Below the pieces are notes generated by a model. That model was not told the DNA's origin. It ran no database searches and saw nothing but the letters and a program-made list of their open reading frames with translations. A stretch of 64,000 nucleotides of DNA from NCBI GenBank assembly GCA_023150875.1, contig JAKLKC010000038.1, forward strand, positions 1 through 64,000, read 5' to 3'. Both the position numbers and the translations under genes were made by a program. This stretch comes from Myxococcota bacterium (GTDB taxonomy: Bacteria; Myxococcota_A; UBA796; UBA9615; JAKLKC01). This document shows, in pieces, positions 36,375 to 44,829 of this stretch; position 1 is the first letter of the stretch; every line of letters starts with the position of its first letter.

Positions 36375-36836
36375 TCAGTACACGTTGTTCTGGGAGAGCA
36401 TCTTGGGCTTCTCGGCCTCGGTGGTGACGTAGGAGGCGGAGGCGCCGTTGGCGTCGATGTCGGACACCGCGGTGACCTGGAAGTCCGCGTTCGAGCCGGC
36501 GGTGGTGTTGGCAGAGATCGTGTACTTGCCGCGGATCAGGCCGTCGAACTCCCAGCCCATGATGCCCATCGCGACGGAGCCGCCGCCCACGGTGGGGGCG
36601 TCGGCGATGCCGTCGGTGCCCTCGCCGGCCACCGCGGTGTCGGCCGTGTAGACGTCCCACTCCGCGAAGTACGCCTTCTCCGCGGTGCGGATGCCGTCGA
36701 GGTTGGTGGGGAGCTCGGAGCGCTTGGCGCGGAGCTGCATGGCCAGGAAGTTGGGGATCGCGATGGCGGCGAGGATGCCGATGATGGCGACCACGATCAT
36801 GAGCTCGATGAGGGTGAAGCCCTTGTTGTTCCGCAT
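36375..36836 (-). CDS. pilA: Type IV pilin (major pilin PilA-like)
   Basis: A 153-residue prepilin. After a short leader (MRNNKG) the class III signal GFTLIELMIVVAIIGILAAIAIPNF appears, with the conserved E5, and it is followed by a globular domain with acidic loops. The leader is cleaved before F and methylated in the mature pilin. ATG at 36836 follows AAGGAG. Upstream lies a sigma-54 type promoter, as for pilA in Myxococcus. Pili power twitching or social motility. No other pil genes are in the window, so orphan regulation is inferred. Confidence 0.88.
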   Translation of the reverse strand: MRNNKGFTLIELMIVVAIIGILAAIAIPNFLAMQLRAKRSELPTNLDGIRTAEKAYFAEWDVYTADTAVAGEGTDGIADAPTVGGGSVAMGIMGWEFDGLIRGKYTISANTTAGSNADFQVTAVSDIDANGASASYVTTEAEKPKMLSQNNVY

Positions 36837-36928
36837 CTTCTTCTCCTTCTTCGACCCCTCGCCGGGGCCGGTCGTTGGTTCGCTCCCGGCTCCGTCTCCA
36901 TCCGAACCGCGAGCCGCGCCCCCTCCTA

Positions 36929-36945
36929 CAGCAGGACCCGTGCCA
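36929..36945 (-). promoter_or_regulatory. Sigma-54 promoter of pilA
   Basis: On the minus strand TGGCAC (36945-36940) then 5 bases then CTGC (36934-36931) matches the -24/-12 consensus TGGCAC-N5-TTGC with one substitution. It lies about 95 bases upstream of the pilA ATG. In Myxococcus, pilA is transcribed by sigma-54 with the activator PilR; by analogy the same control is likely here. Confidence 0.72.
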
Positions 36946-37093
36946 GACGCGAGCGTCGCGGGGCCGATCACTTCAACATGCTGATATGACTACTTTTTTC
37001 GTTCGCGGCCCGTTCGCGTCCCACCGCTCCGCGCCCGTCCCGGACGGGGAGGTGCCGAGGATTGTCACCTCGTGGGGCCACGATGCGCCATCG

Positions 37094-37110
37094 GTGACGA
37101 ATATCGTCAC
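37094..37110. promoter_or_regulatory. Perfect inverted repeat, candidate operator
   Basis: GTGACGA-ATA-TCGTCAC: 7-bp perfect arms around a 3-base centre, 93-109 bases upstream of the ThDP enzyme start. It lies in the divergent pilA/ThDP intergenic region (36837-37202), which holds no gene. An operator for a dimeric regulator is plausible; no regulator is identified. Confidence 0.35.
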
Positions 37111-37202
37111 TCGCCGGGGGCGGTGCCGCCGGCTGGTATGATGCCGCCGCCGCCGGAGCGCCCACCGGGAAGCGGCGCCCCGGCTCTGGAGAGCGAGGAA
37201 CC

Positions 37203-38852
37203 ATGGCTTACCTGTTCGGTGGACACGTCGTGGCCCGCGCCCTGGCGCGGGAGGGGGTCAGTCACCTCTTCACCCTGTGCGGGGGCCACATCCAGGCGAT
37301 CTACGACGGCTGCCTCGACCACGGCATCCGCGTGGTGGACTTCCGCCACGAGCAGGCCGCCGCCCACGCCGCCGAGGGGTGGGCCCGGGCCACCGGGCAG
37401 GTGGGGGTGGCCGCGGTCACCGCGGGCCCCGGGGTGACCGACGCGGTGACCGCCGTCGCCAACGCCCGCAGGGCCCAGGTGCCCATGGTGCTCATCGGAG
37501 GCCAGGGCCCCATCGGCTTCAAGGAGATGGGCTCCCTCCAGGAGATGGACCACGTCGAGCTGATGCGCTCCATCACCAAGTGGTCCACCACCGTGCCCGA
37601 GACCCGCCGGCTGGCGGAGTACGTCTCCATGGCCTTCCGCAAGGCCGCGACGGGGGTGCCGGGGCCGGTGTTCCTGGAGATCCCCTTGGACGTGCTCGTC
37701 GGGGGCATGGACGAGGACCAGGTGGAGTGGCCCCACGGCAACACCCGCACCGCGGCGGTGCCCGGCGGCGATCCCCAGGAGGTGGAGATGGCCGCCTGGA
37801 TGCTCCGTCACGCGGAGAGGCCCGTGCTGCTGGTGGGCTCCCAGCTCTGGTGGAGCCGCTATAAGGAAGGACTGGGGGAGCTGGTGCGGGCGACGGGGGC
37901 CCCCGTCTACACCAACGGCATGGCCCGGGGAGCCCTGGCGCCGGACCACCCGCAGTTCTACCGGCTCAGCCGCGCCCACGCCCTCAAGAGGGCGGACGTC
38001 GCGGTGGTCTTCGGCACCCCCCTGGACTTCCGGATCGGTTACGGGCGCCCCCCCCGGCTCCCCGCGGAGACGCGCCTCATCCAGGTGGACCTGGACCCCG
38101 AGGAGCTGGGCCGGAACCGGGGGGTCGACGTGGGGATCGCCGGCGACAGCGGCCTGGCGATGCGCCAGCTCGCCGCGGCCCTGGGGGGCGAGAGGGACGA
38201 CTCGGGGATCCGGGCCTGGCGCGAGGAGCTGCGGGGGATCGAGGAGGCGCGCCTCTCGGCGATGCGGGCCCAGATGGACTCCGACGCCGTGCCCGTCAAC
38301 CCGCTGCGCTTCGCCAAGGAGGTGGCGTCCGTCGTGGGCCCCGACACCGTGGTGGTGGGGGACGGCGGCGACATCGTGGCCACCTACGCCAACGTGGCCC
38401 CGGTGTTCCGCATGGGCTCCTGGATGGACCCGGGCCCCCTGGGCACCCTGGGGGTCGGGCCGAGCTACGCCATGGCGTCGAAGCTCGCCGATCCCTCCCG
38501 CCCGGTCATGGTGGTGTACGGCGACGGGTCCTTCGGGCTCAACGGCATGGAGTTCGAGGCGGCGGCCCGGCAGGGGATCCCCATCGTCGGCGTGGTCGGC
38601 AACGACGCGAGCTGGCAGCAGATCCGCCGCGGCCAGGTCTCGATGTACGGGGAGGACCGCGCCGTGGCCACCGCCCTGCGCCACACCCGCTACGACCTCA
38701 TGGTGGAGGCCCTGGGCGGGCACGGGGAGTACGTCGAGAGGCCCGAGGAGATCCGCCCCGCCCTGGAGCGGGCCTTCGCCTCGGGGGTGCCGGCGCTGGT
38801 GAACGTGAAGATCGGGGCCAGCGACTTCCGCAAGGACTCCATCAGCGTGTGA
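37203..38852 (+). CDS. Thiamine-diphosphate-dependent enzyme, acetolactate-synthase-like
   Basis: A 549-residue protein with the three domains of the ThDP decarboxylase/lyase superfamily. The N-terminal Pyr domain has the catalytic Glu in HEQAAAHAA and VTAGPGVTDAV; the central domain starts near 190; the C-terminal PP domain has the ThDP motif GDGSFGLNGMEFEAA and GNDASW. The sequence resembles acetolactate-synthase-like and 2-hydroxyacyl-CoA lyase / oxalyl-CoA decarboxylase proteins; the reaction is not settled. ATG at 37203 follows GAGAGCGAGG. No small regulatory subunit (IlvH/IlvN) follows, which argues against a housekeeping acetolactate synthase. Confidence 0.85.
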   Translation: MAYLFGGHVVARALAREGVSHLFTLCGGHIQAIYDGCLDHGIRVVDFRHEQAAAHAAEGWARATGQVGVAAVTAGPGVTDAVTAVANARRAQVPMVLIGGQGPIGFKEMGSLQEMDHVELMRSITKWSTTVPETRRLAEYVSMAFRKAATGVPGPVFLEIPLDVLVGGMDEDQVEWPHGNTRTAAVPGGDPQEVEMAAWMLRHAERPVLLVGSQLWWSRYKEGLGELVRATGAPVYTNGMARGALAPDHPQFYRLSRAHALKRADVAVVFGTPLDFRIGYGRPPRLPAETRLIQVDLDPEELGRNRGVDVGIAGDSGLAMRQLAAALGGERDDSGIRAWREELRGIEEARLSAMRAQMDSDAVPVNPLRFAKEVASVVGPDTVVVGDGGDIVATYANVAPVFRMGSWMDPGPLGTLGVGPSYAMASKLADPSRPVMVVYGDGSFGLNGMEFEAAARQGIPIVGVVGNDASWQQIRRGQVSMYGEDRAVATALRHTRYDLMVEALGGHGEYVERPEEIRPALERAFASGVPALVNVKIGASDFRKDSISV

Positions 38853-38898
38853 GGGCTCCGGCCCGGGCGGACCGCCCCAGGGAGAGGAGGGACGAGGG

Positions 38899-39645
38899 AT
38901 GGACGTTTCGCTCCAGGTGAGCCTGCTCGGGGAGCTGAACCAGGCGGACAAGGCGATCTGGGCCCTGGAGGACGAGGCGGCGGCCCGCCCCCGGGAGCTC
39001 CGGGCCCGGGAGGAGGCGCTCCAGGAGAAGAAGCGCGCGCGGGAGGCCGCGGAGGCGGGGCACGCCGCGCGGGACCGGGAACGCCGCGCCCGGGAGAAGG
39101 AGCTGCTGGAGGTGGAGGCCCGAGCCCGGCGCGCCGAGGAGAACGCCGACCGCGTCACCAACCAGGCCCAGTACGACGCGTCCCAGCGGGAGGTCCAGGC
39201 GCTCCGGGAGCGCGCGGACGCCCTCGGCGAGGAGGCGCTCGCCCTCATCGACGAGGTGGACGCCCTGGCCCGGGGCGTGGCCGAGGCGAGGGCGGCCGAG
39301 GGGGCGGCGGCGGCGGAGCGGGACGACCTGGCCCGGACCGCGGCGGCCCGGCTCGCCGCCATCGACGGCGAGCTGTCCGGGAGGAGGTCCGAGCGGGACC
39401 GCGTGGCGGGGGAGATGGACCCGGCGGTGCTCGCCCGCTACCGCCGGGCGGTGGCCTCTCCCGGTGCCCGGGGCGGGGTGACGGTGTGCCGGGACGGTGT
39501 GTGCCAGACCTGCCGCCGCCAGGTTCCGCCCCAGATCCTCAACGAGGCCGAGGCCTTCCGGGCCCTCCACGCCTGCCCCTCCTGCGGGCGCCTGATCCTC
39601 AACGTGCTGAGGCCCGAGGCGGCGGGGAGCCCGGAGTCCGCCTGA
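38899..39645 (+). CDS. Coiled-coil protein with C-terminal zinc ribbon (CdsZ/DUF164-like)
   Basis: A 248-residue protein. Residues 5-165 are an almost continuous heptad coiled coil rich in Ala, Arg and Glu. The C-terminus (196-238) is a C4 zinc ribbon: VCRDGVCQTCRRQVPPQ then HACPSCGRLI, with two CxxC pairs. This is the architecture of the CdsZ-like family present in Myxococcota. The role is unclear; some members interact with secretion or helicase partners. ATG at 38899 follows a GAGGG-rich ribosome site, 46 bases after the ThDP enzyme. Confidence 0.8.
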   Translation: MDVSLQVSLLGELNQADKAIWALEDEAAARPRELRAREEALQEKKRAREAAEAGHAARDRERRAREKELLEVEARARRAEENADRVTNQAQYDASQREVQALRERADALGEEALALIDEVDALARGVAEARAAEGAAAAERDDLARTAAARLAAIDGELSGRRSERDRVAGEMDPAVLARYRRAVASPGARGGVTVCRDGVCQTCRRQVPPQILNEAEAFRALHACPSCGRLILNVLRPEAAGSPESA

Positions 39646-39714
39646 ATCCGCCAGGGTCCCTTGATGACCTACCCGGTTGCCACCCACAGCCCTGACCCTC
39701 CCCGCTCTTCCCAC

Positions 39715-39757
39715 CGTGTTCTCTGTGGGCCCCGGACGGGCCGCTCTGTGCCTCTGT
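39715..39757 (-). repeat. Orphan low-complexity repeat of the CACAGAGG type
   Basis: On the minus strand GCCCACAGAGGCACAGAG, then a short spacer, then GGCCCACAGAGAAC. This kind of repeat often accompanies GxxExxY genes, but no such gene is nearby here. Near it (39797-39824) is a perfect 9-bp stem GTCGTCACG/CGTGACGAC with a 10-base loop. Confidence 0.35.
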
Positions 39758-39841
39758 GGGCGAGCCAAGGACGGCGAGCCATTGCGCTGGCCGCCAGTCG
39801 TCACGAACCACCCTGCGTGACGACCGGATAGGCATAGTCCC

Positions 39842-39869
39842 TTGCACTCCCGCCGGGACGACCTAGCTT
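39842..39869 (+). promoter_or_regulatory. Candidate sigma-70-type promoter of rnpB
   Basis: TTGCAC (39842-39847), a 16-base spacer and TAGCTT (39864-39869) lie just before the inferred RNase P RNA 5' end at 39877, so a transcript start 7-8 bases after the -10 would match it. The hexamers match consensus at only three positions each; position is the main support. Confidence 0.4.
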
Positions 39870-39876
39870 CACCGTT

Positions 39877-40338
39877 GGCGCGGAGCCGTCCAGGCGACCG
39901 CCGGTGGGCGCGGCCTCCCAGGGGGCCGGGTCCGCGGGAGGAAAGTCCGAGCTCCGCAGGGCAGGGTGCCGGGTAACACCCGGTCGGGGTGACCCGCAGG
40001 AGAGTGCCACAGAGAGCAGACCGCCCGCAGGGGCGCTCCCCCGGAGGGGGGGCGCTCGCGGCGCCGCGACGCCAGCCGCGGCGCCTCGGTCCGGCCCCGA
40101 CGCCGGCCCGAGGGTCAGGGTGAAAGGGTGCGGCAAGAGCGCACCGCCGCCGCCGGCAACGGGGGCGGGCACGGAAAACCCCACCCGGAGCAAGGCCAAA
40201 TAGGGGAGAGATCGAGGGTTGCCCGCCCGATCTCCCGGGTCGGCCGCTCGAGCCCGCGGGGGACCGCGGGCCTAGACGAATGGTCGCCGCCGGCCGCGAG
40301 GCCGGAACAGAACTCGGCTTACCGGACGACTCCGCGCC
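39877..40338 (+). ncRNA. rnpB: RNase P RNA (bacterial type A)
   Basis: Catalytic RNA that trims tRNA 5' ends. Seen: the GAGGAAAGTCCGAGC block (39939 on), GGTAACACCC-type P7/P8 region, GTGCCACAGAGAGCAGACCGCC, AGGGTGAAAGGGTGCGG, AAGAGCGCACCG, GGCACGGAAAACCCCACCC, AGCAAGGCCAAATAGGG, CTAGACGAATGGTCGCC and ACAGAACTCGGCTTAC. The ends are set by the P1 stem GGCGCGGAG (39877-39885) pairing with CTCCGCGCC (40330-40338). At about 462 bases it is longer than the usual 370-400; GC-rich P12-like and P3 extensions account for the difference. Confidence 0.95.
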
Positions 40339-40359
40339 ATCTTCCTCCCGGGTCCCGAG

Positions 40360-40387
40360 CCCGAGCCCGGTCCGCAACGGGCTCGGG
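40360..40387 (+). terminator. Terminator-like hairpin after rnpB
   Basis: Perfect 10-bp stem CCCGAGCCCG/CGGGCTCGGG with loop GTCCGCAA, 22 bases after the RNase P RNA. No T-run. Confidence 0.45.
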
Positions 40388-40501
40388 TGCGGGCGCGGGC
40401 CGAGGGGTCCGCGCCGAGGCCGGGGTCCTCGATCACGAGGGAGTGGACCTCGTCCGGCGCCCCCGGTATCCTTCGCTGACTCCGGGAGGAGAGTGGCCCA
40501 G

Positions 40502-43500
40502 ATGAACGCGCGCTGCTGGACACCTTTGATGATGGCGGGGATCGCCCTCGCGGCCGGGGGCTGCAAGACGCTCTCGAACGACTCCCGCCAGGACCCTCAG
40601 ATCTCCATCACCAGCCCGGCGGACGGCTACCAGGTGGTGACCGGGGCGCCGGTGCAGTTCGTCGCCCGGGTGGAGGACGACTCCCCCGACCTGGACTCCA
40701 TCGAGGTGGTATGGAGCAGCGACGTCGATGACGAGCTGTTCCGCGGCAACCTGGACTCCCAGGGGGTCAGCCAGTTCACCACCACCGGCCTCAGCTCCGC
40801 CACCCACGTCATCACCGCTACCGCCACCGACCTGGACGGCGACCAGGGGATGGTGTCGGTGACGGTGACGGTCGATCCCAACAGCGCCCCGGAGCTGGTC
40901 CTCACCTCCCCCACATCCGGCGCGAGCTTCCCGTCGAACTCCGTGGTGCCGGTCAGCGGCACCGTCTCCGACGGGCAGGACGCTCCGGGGCAGCTCCGGA
41001 TCACGGTCTCCAGCAGCCTGTCGGTGGATCCGCTGGTCGCGGACCTCGCCCCCGCGAACGACGGGACCTTCAGCGTCTCGGTCTTCCTCGGCGAGGGAGC
41101 CCAGACCCTCACGGTCGCCGCCACGGACCGGGGAGGCCTCACGGACTCCGAGGAGGTGGACCTCACGGTGGTACCCGCCGACGAGGTGCCGGAGTGCGAG
41201 ATCCTCTCCCCCGCGTCCGGCTCCGTCACCCCCCCCGACACCACCATCGAGGGCACCGCCTCGGACGGCGAAGACGCCGCCGGGGACCTCGTGGTCACCC
41301 TCTCCAGCAACGTCGGTGGCCCCCTCGGCTCCCCGGTGCCCGACGCGAACGGCGACTTCCAGTGGCCGGTGACCCTCGCCTCGGGCAGCCACGTCCTGAC
41401 GTTGCGGGTGGAGGACAGCCAGGCCCAGTACTGCGAGGACAGCGTCACCGTCACGGTGTCGGGCGCCCCCGCGGTGAGCATCGACAGCCCGGCGGACGGC
41501 ACGGTGTTCAGCGCCGGCTCCTCGATCACCCTCTCGGGCATGGTGTCGGACTCCGAGGACCCGCCTCCGGACCTCGAGATCGCGTGGACCAGCTCCCTGG
41601 TGGTGGACCCCCTCTCCACCACGCCGGCGGGCGGCAGCGGCACCACCATCGCCCAGCTCGCCGCGGGGCTCGAGAACGGCATCCACGTCATCACGCTCAC
41701 CGCTACCGACACCGACGGCCAGGTCGGCAGCGACAGCATCACCCTCGTCGTGAACGGCTCCCCGGGCTCGCCCGCCGTCGCCATCGTCCCCGAGAGCCCC
41801 TACACCACCGACGACCTGGTGGTCGCCATCACCGCCGACGCGATCGATCCCGACGGCGATCCGGTGACCTACCGCTACGAGTGGTACCTCAACAACGTGG
41901 TCGATCCCTCCCTGACGACCGACACCGTGTCCTCCTCCCTCACCACCAAGGGCCAGATCTGGAAGGTCCGGGTCTATGCCAGCGACGGGATCGGCGAGGG
42001 GCCGGCGGCCCAGGCCCAGGTGACGGTGCAGAACTCCCTGCCGGTGGTGGACGGGGCCACCCTGTCCCCCGATCCCGCCACCGACGGGCAGGCGATCACG
42101 GCCACGCCGGGGACATACTCCGACGCCGACGGCGACGCCGTGACCCTGCGCTACCGCTGGTACGTGAACGGTACGAACCTGGGCCCCAACTCCGACTCCC
42201 TCACCCCCAGCAACTTCGTGCGGGGGGACGAGGTCTGGGTCACGGTGACCGGCAGCGACGGGGCCGAGGGGCCGGCGGCGGAGTCGGCGCACCTGGTCGT
42301 CCAGAACGCCCTGCCCACCACCCCCACCGTCACCCTGTCCCCCTCGCCGGCGACGCCCGGGACGGACCTGGTCTGCAGCCGCGGCAACTCCGTCGACGCG
42401 GACGGAGACGCCCTCACCTACGAGTTCGCGTGGGACGTGGACGGCGCCCCCCGGGCCGACCTCGCCGGCCTCCAGACCGTCCCCGGCTCGGAGCTGCTCA
42501 CGGGCCAGGTGTGGACCTGCTCGGTCACGCCCTGGGACGGCATCGACTACGGGGTGGCTGGCTCCGCCTCGGCGACCGTGGGCGAGGTGGTGTACCCGGT
42601 GGTCCGGGACCTGGCGGGTGCGGCCCTGGTGCTGGACGGCCAGTCGGGGAACGACCGGTTCGGCGCCGCCGCCACCTCCGGCGACCTGAACGCCGACGGC
42701 TGGCCGGACCTGGTGGTGGGTGCGCCCAAGCGGGACTCGGGCTCCGACGTCGACACCGGCGCCGTGTACGTCTTCTTCGGCTCCGGGGACGGGTTCCCGG
42801 CGAGCCTGGGGGCCGACTCCGCCGACGTGGTCCTGACGGGGACCCACGCCGGAGGCCTGGCCGGCACCGAGGTGCGGGCGGACGGCGACGCCAACGGCGA
42901 CGGCCGCGCCGACCTGCTGGTGGGGGTGCCCGCCGACGACACCGCGGGCAACAACGGCGGAGCGGTCTTCGTTCTGTTCGGCGGCCCCGGCTTCGTCGAC
43001 GAGTCCAGCGCCCTCTGGGACGTGGCCGACGTCGCCCTCGTCGCCGAGAGCGCCGACGACAAGGCGGGCACTTCCGTGGCCTACGTCCCGGACATCGACG
43101 GGGACGGGGACGACGAGGTCCTGGTGGGGGCGCCGGACACCGGCAGCGGGATCGACACCGCCCAGACCGGGACGGTCTACCTGGTGCTGGGAGATCCGGC
43201 CCTCGGGGGCACCTTCCCCCTGGGCGACGCCGACGCCCGGTACGAGGGGCTGGCGACCCTGAACCGGTGCGGGCAGTCCGTCGCCGGGCTCGGGGACGTG
43301 GACGGCGACTCCGTCCCCGACTTCGCCATCGGGGCCACCAAGGAGTCCACCACCGCCACCAACGGAGGGACGGTCTACTTCTACTCCGGTGCGACGGCGC
43401 TGGCCGCCTCGGGCCCCGTCTCGGGGGCGACGGCGGTGATCCGGGGCGACGTGGCCGAGGCGCAGTTCGGGGACGAGATCCGGTCCTGGGACGCGGACGG

Positions 43501-43996
43501 AGACGGCCTGGCGGACATCGTGGTCGCCTCGATCCTCGACGACACCACCGGGACCGACGCCGGCGCGGTCTACGTCTTCCTGGGGGCGGAGGGGCTGTCG
43601 GGGGAGCTGGAGTCCTCCGCCGACGCCTTCCTGGTCACCCGGGGGGAGGAGGCGTCCGCCGCCGCCGGGCGGTCCCTCGCGGTGCTGCCCGACTGGGACG
43701 GGGACGGGATCGACGAGCTGGTGATCGGCCAGTCCGCCGCGACGGAGCCGAGCTTCAAGGAGGGGGTGGTCTGCGTCCTGCTGACCACCCAGCCCTGGCC
43801 GTCGGGGCTGGGGAGCGCCGCCCTGCGGATGAGCGGCCCGGAGTCCAACGACAACGCCGGCACGGCGGTGGCGGTGGTGCCGGACTTCGACGGTGACGGC
43901 TACGACGACCTCCTCATCGGCGCCGAGCTGGGCGAGGGCATCGAGCACGACAGCGGCACCGCCTACCTGGTGGGCCGTACCCTCTTTCCCTGGTAG
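40502..43996 (+). CDS. Giant lipoprotein with Ig-like and FG-GAP repeats
   Basis: A 1164-residue protein. The leader ends LAAGGC (lipid-modified Cys20). Residues 35-700 are a series of Ig-like/cadherin-like beta domains (ITSPADGYQV, SGTVSDGQDA, IEGTASDGED, VTYRYEWYLNN...). Residues 720-1160 are FG-GAP/integrin-alpha-type propeller blades with calcium-like D-x-D-x-DG loops (DLNADGWPDLVVGAP, DANGDGRADLLVGVP, DIDGDGDDEVLVGAP, DFDGDGYDDLLIGAE). It is presumably anchored in the outer membrane and exposed; adhesion, or binding of a ligand or matrix, is inferred. ATG at 40502 follows GGGAGGAGAG. Confidence 0.88.
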   Translation: MNARCWTPLMMAGIALAAGGCKTLSNDSRQDPQISITSPADGYQVVTGAPVQFVARVEDDSPDLDSIEVVWSSDVDDELFRGNLDSQGVSQFTTTGLSSATHVITATATDLDGDQGMVSVTVTVDPNSAPELVLTSPTSGASFPSNSVVPVSGTVSDGQDAPGQLRITVSSSLSVDPLVADLAPANDGTFSVSVFLGEGAQTLTVAATDRGGLTDSEEVDLTVVPADEVPECEILSPASGSVTPPDTTIEGTASDGEDAAGDLVVTLSSNVGGPLGSPVPDANGDFQWPVTLASGSHVLTLRVEDSQAQYCEDSVTVTVSGAPAVSIDSPADGTVFSAGSSITLSGMVSDSEDPPPDLEIAWTSSLVVDPLSTTPAGGSGTTIAQLAAGLENGIHVITLTATDTDGQVGSDSITLVVNGSPGSPAVAIVPESPYTTDDLVVAITADAIDPDGDPVTYRYEWYLNNVVDPSLTTDTVSSSLTTKGQIWKVRVYASDGIGEGPAAQAQVTVQNSLPVVDGATLSPDPATDGQAITATPGTYSDADGDAVTLRYRWYVNGTNLGPNSDSLTPSNFVRGDEVWVTVTGSDGAEGPAAESAHLVVQNALPTTPTVTLSPSPATPGTDLVCSRGNSVDADGDALTYEFAWDVDGAPRADLAGLQTVPGSELLTGQVWTCSVTPWDGIDYGVAGSASATVGEVVYPVVRDLAGAALVLDGQSGNDRFGAAATSGDLNADGWPDLVVGAPKRDSGSDVDTGAVYVFFGSGDGFPASLGADSADVVLTGTHAGGLAGTEVRADGDANGDGRADLLVGVPADDTAGNNGGAVFVLFGGPGFVDESSALWDVADVALVAESADDKAGTSVAYVPDIDGDGDDEVLVGAPDTGSGIDTAQTGTVYLVLGDPALGGTFPLGDADARYEGLATLNRCGQSVAGLGDVDGDSVPDFAIGATKESTTATNGGTVYFYSGATALAASGPVSGATAVIRGDVAEAQFGDEIRSWDADGDGLADIVVASILDDTTGTDAGAVYVFLGAEGLSGELESSADAFLVTRGEEASAAAGRSLAVLPDWDGDGIDELVIGQSAATEPSFKEGVVCVLLTTQPWPSGLGSAALRMSGPESNDNAGTAVAVVPDFDGDGYDDLLIGAELGEGIEHDSGTAYLVGRTLFPW

Positions 43997-44096
43997 CCCC
44001 GTTGCCCTTGGCTTCCGGGGGGCCCTGTGGCATCCTCCTCGGCCGCGCTGCTCGATCCGCCGGAGCGGAGGCGAGGAGCCACTCCCGGAGCGCCCG

Positions 44097-44807
44097 ATGA
44101 ACCGTTCGACCCTCGCCCTGGCCGGGATCCCGCTGCTCCTCGCCCTCGGGGCCACGGCCCACGCCGCCAAGAAGGACGAGCCGACCCTCTTCGAGGTCCC
44201 CCGCTCGAACGGGATGTACGACGCCCGGGGCGCCGGGGCGGACCGCGTGCCCGATCTGCGGCGGATCCACGCCCACGCGCGTCCCGACGGACTCGAGGTC
44301 GGCCTGCGCCTCCACGAGGACGTGCCCGCCTGGGAGCACCTCGTCCAGGTGCTCGTCGCCAAGAAGGACGGGAAGGAGCCCGATCGCGTCGTCCGGATCC
44401 GCTCCGCCACGGAGTGGGTGGTGAAGGCCGCCGAGGAGAAGCCCGAGGGGAAGGACGCGAAGGCCGAGAAGGCCGAGAAGGCGGCCAAGGACGACAAGCC
44501 CAAGGAGAAGTACCCGCGGGAGGTCGCCACCGGCGCTCTGGTCCGCGAGGGCGCCTCCTACACCTTCACCGTCCCGTGGTCCGCGCTCCCCGAAGGCGAT
44601 CTCTGGGTGTGGGCCGAGGCCCAGGACTGGGATCCCGAGGCCCGGTCCATCGCCGAGGCCGCCGCCAAGGAGTCCGAGGGGGCCGCCGAGGGGGCCAAGT
44701 CCAAGAAGGCCGAGAAGAAGCCCATGGAGCCCCTCAACCTCTCGGACCGGGCCCCCGACGGGTCCCGGGTGCTCCTGGTCTCGCGGGGCGCGCCGGACCA
44801 GAGCTAG
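44097..44807 (+). CDS. Small secreted protein of unknown function
   Basis: A 236-residue protein with a signal peptide (MNRSTLALAGIPLLLALGATAHAA), then a globular domain and a Lys/Glu/Ala-rich insert (PEGKDAKAEKAEKAAKDDKPKEK) near 117-140, and a similar tail (KSKKAEKK). It resembles a carbohydrate-binding or sugar-processing beta domain (FTVPWSALPEGDLWVWAEAQDWDP), but no family is certain. ATG at 44097 follows GGAG. It lies between the FG-GAP lipoprotein and the convergent ATPase operon. Confidence 0.72.
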   Translation: MNRSTLALAGIPLLLALGATAHAAKKDEPTLFEVPRSNGMYDARGAGADRVPDLRRIHAHARPDGLEVGLRLHEDVPAWEHLVQVLVAKKDGKEPDRVVRIRSATEWVVKAAEEKPEGKDAKAEKAEKAAKDDKPKEKYPREVATGALVREGASYTFTVPWSALPEGDLWVWAEAQDWDPEARSIAEAAAKESEGAAEGAKSKKAEKKPMEPLNLSDRAPDGSRVLLVSRGAPDQS

Positions 44808-44820
44808 GGGCGCACGCCCC
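44807..44820. terminator. Short hairpin between convergent genes
   Basis: GGGGCG-CA-CGCCCC, a perfect 6-bp stem directly after the stop of the + strand gene and before the end of the minus-strand ATPase gene. No T-run. Confidence 0.35.
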
Positions 44821-44829
44821 CTCCTGGCC

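Noticed and set aside
40433-44530. A 1365-residue minus-strand open frame
   Set aside because: Antisense to the FG-GAP lipoprotein; repeats of His, Gly and Arg reflect codon bias of the coding strand.
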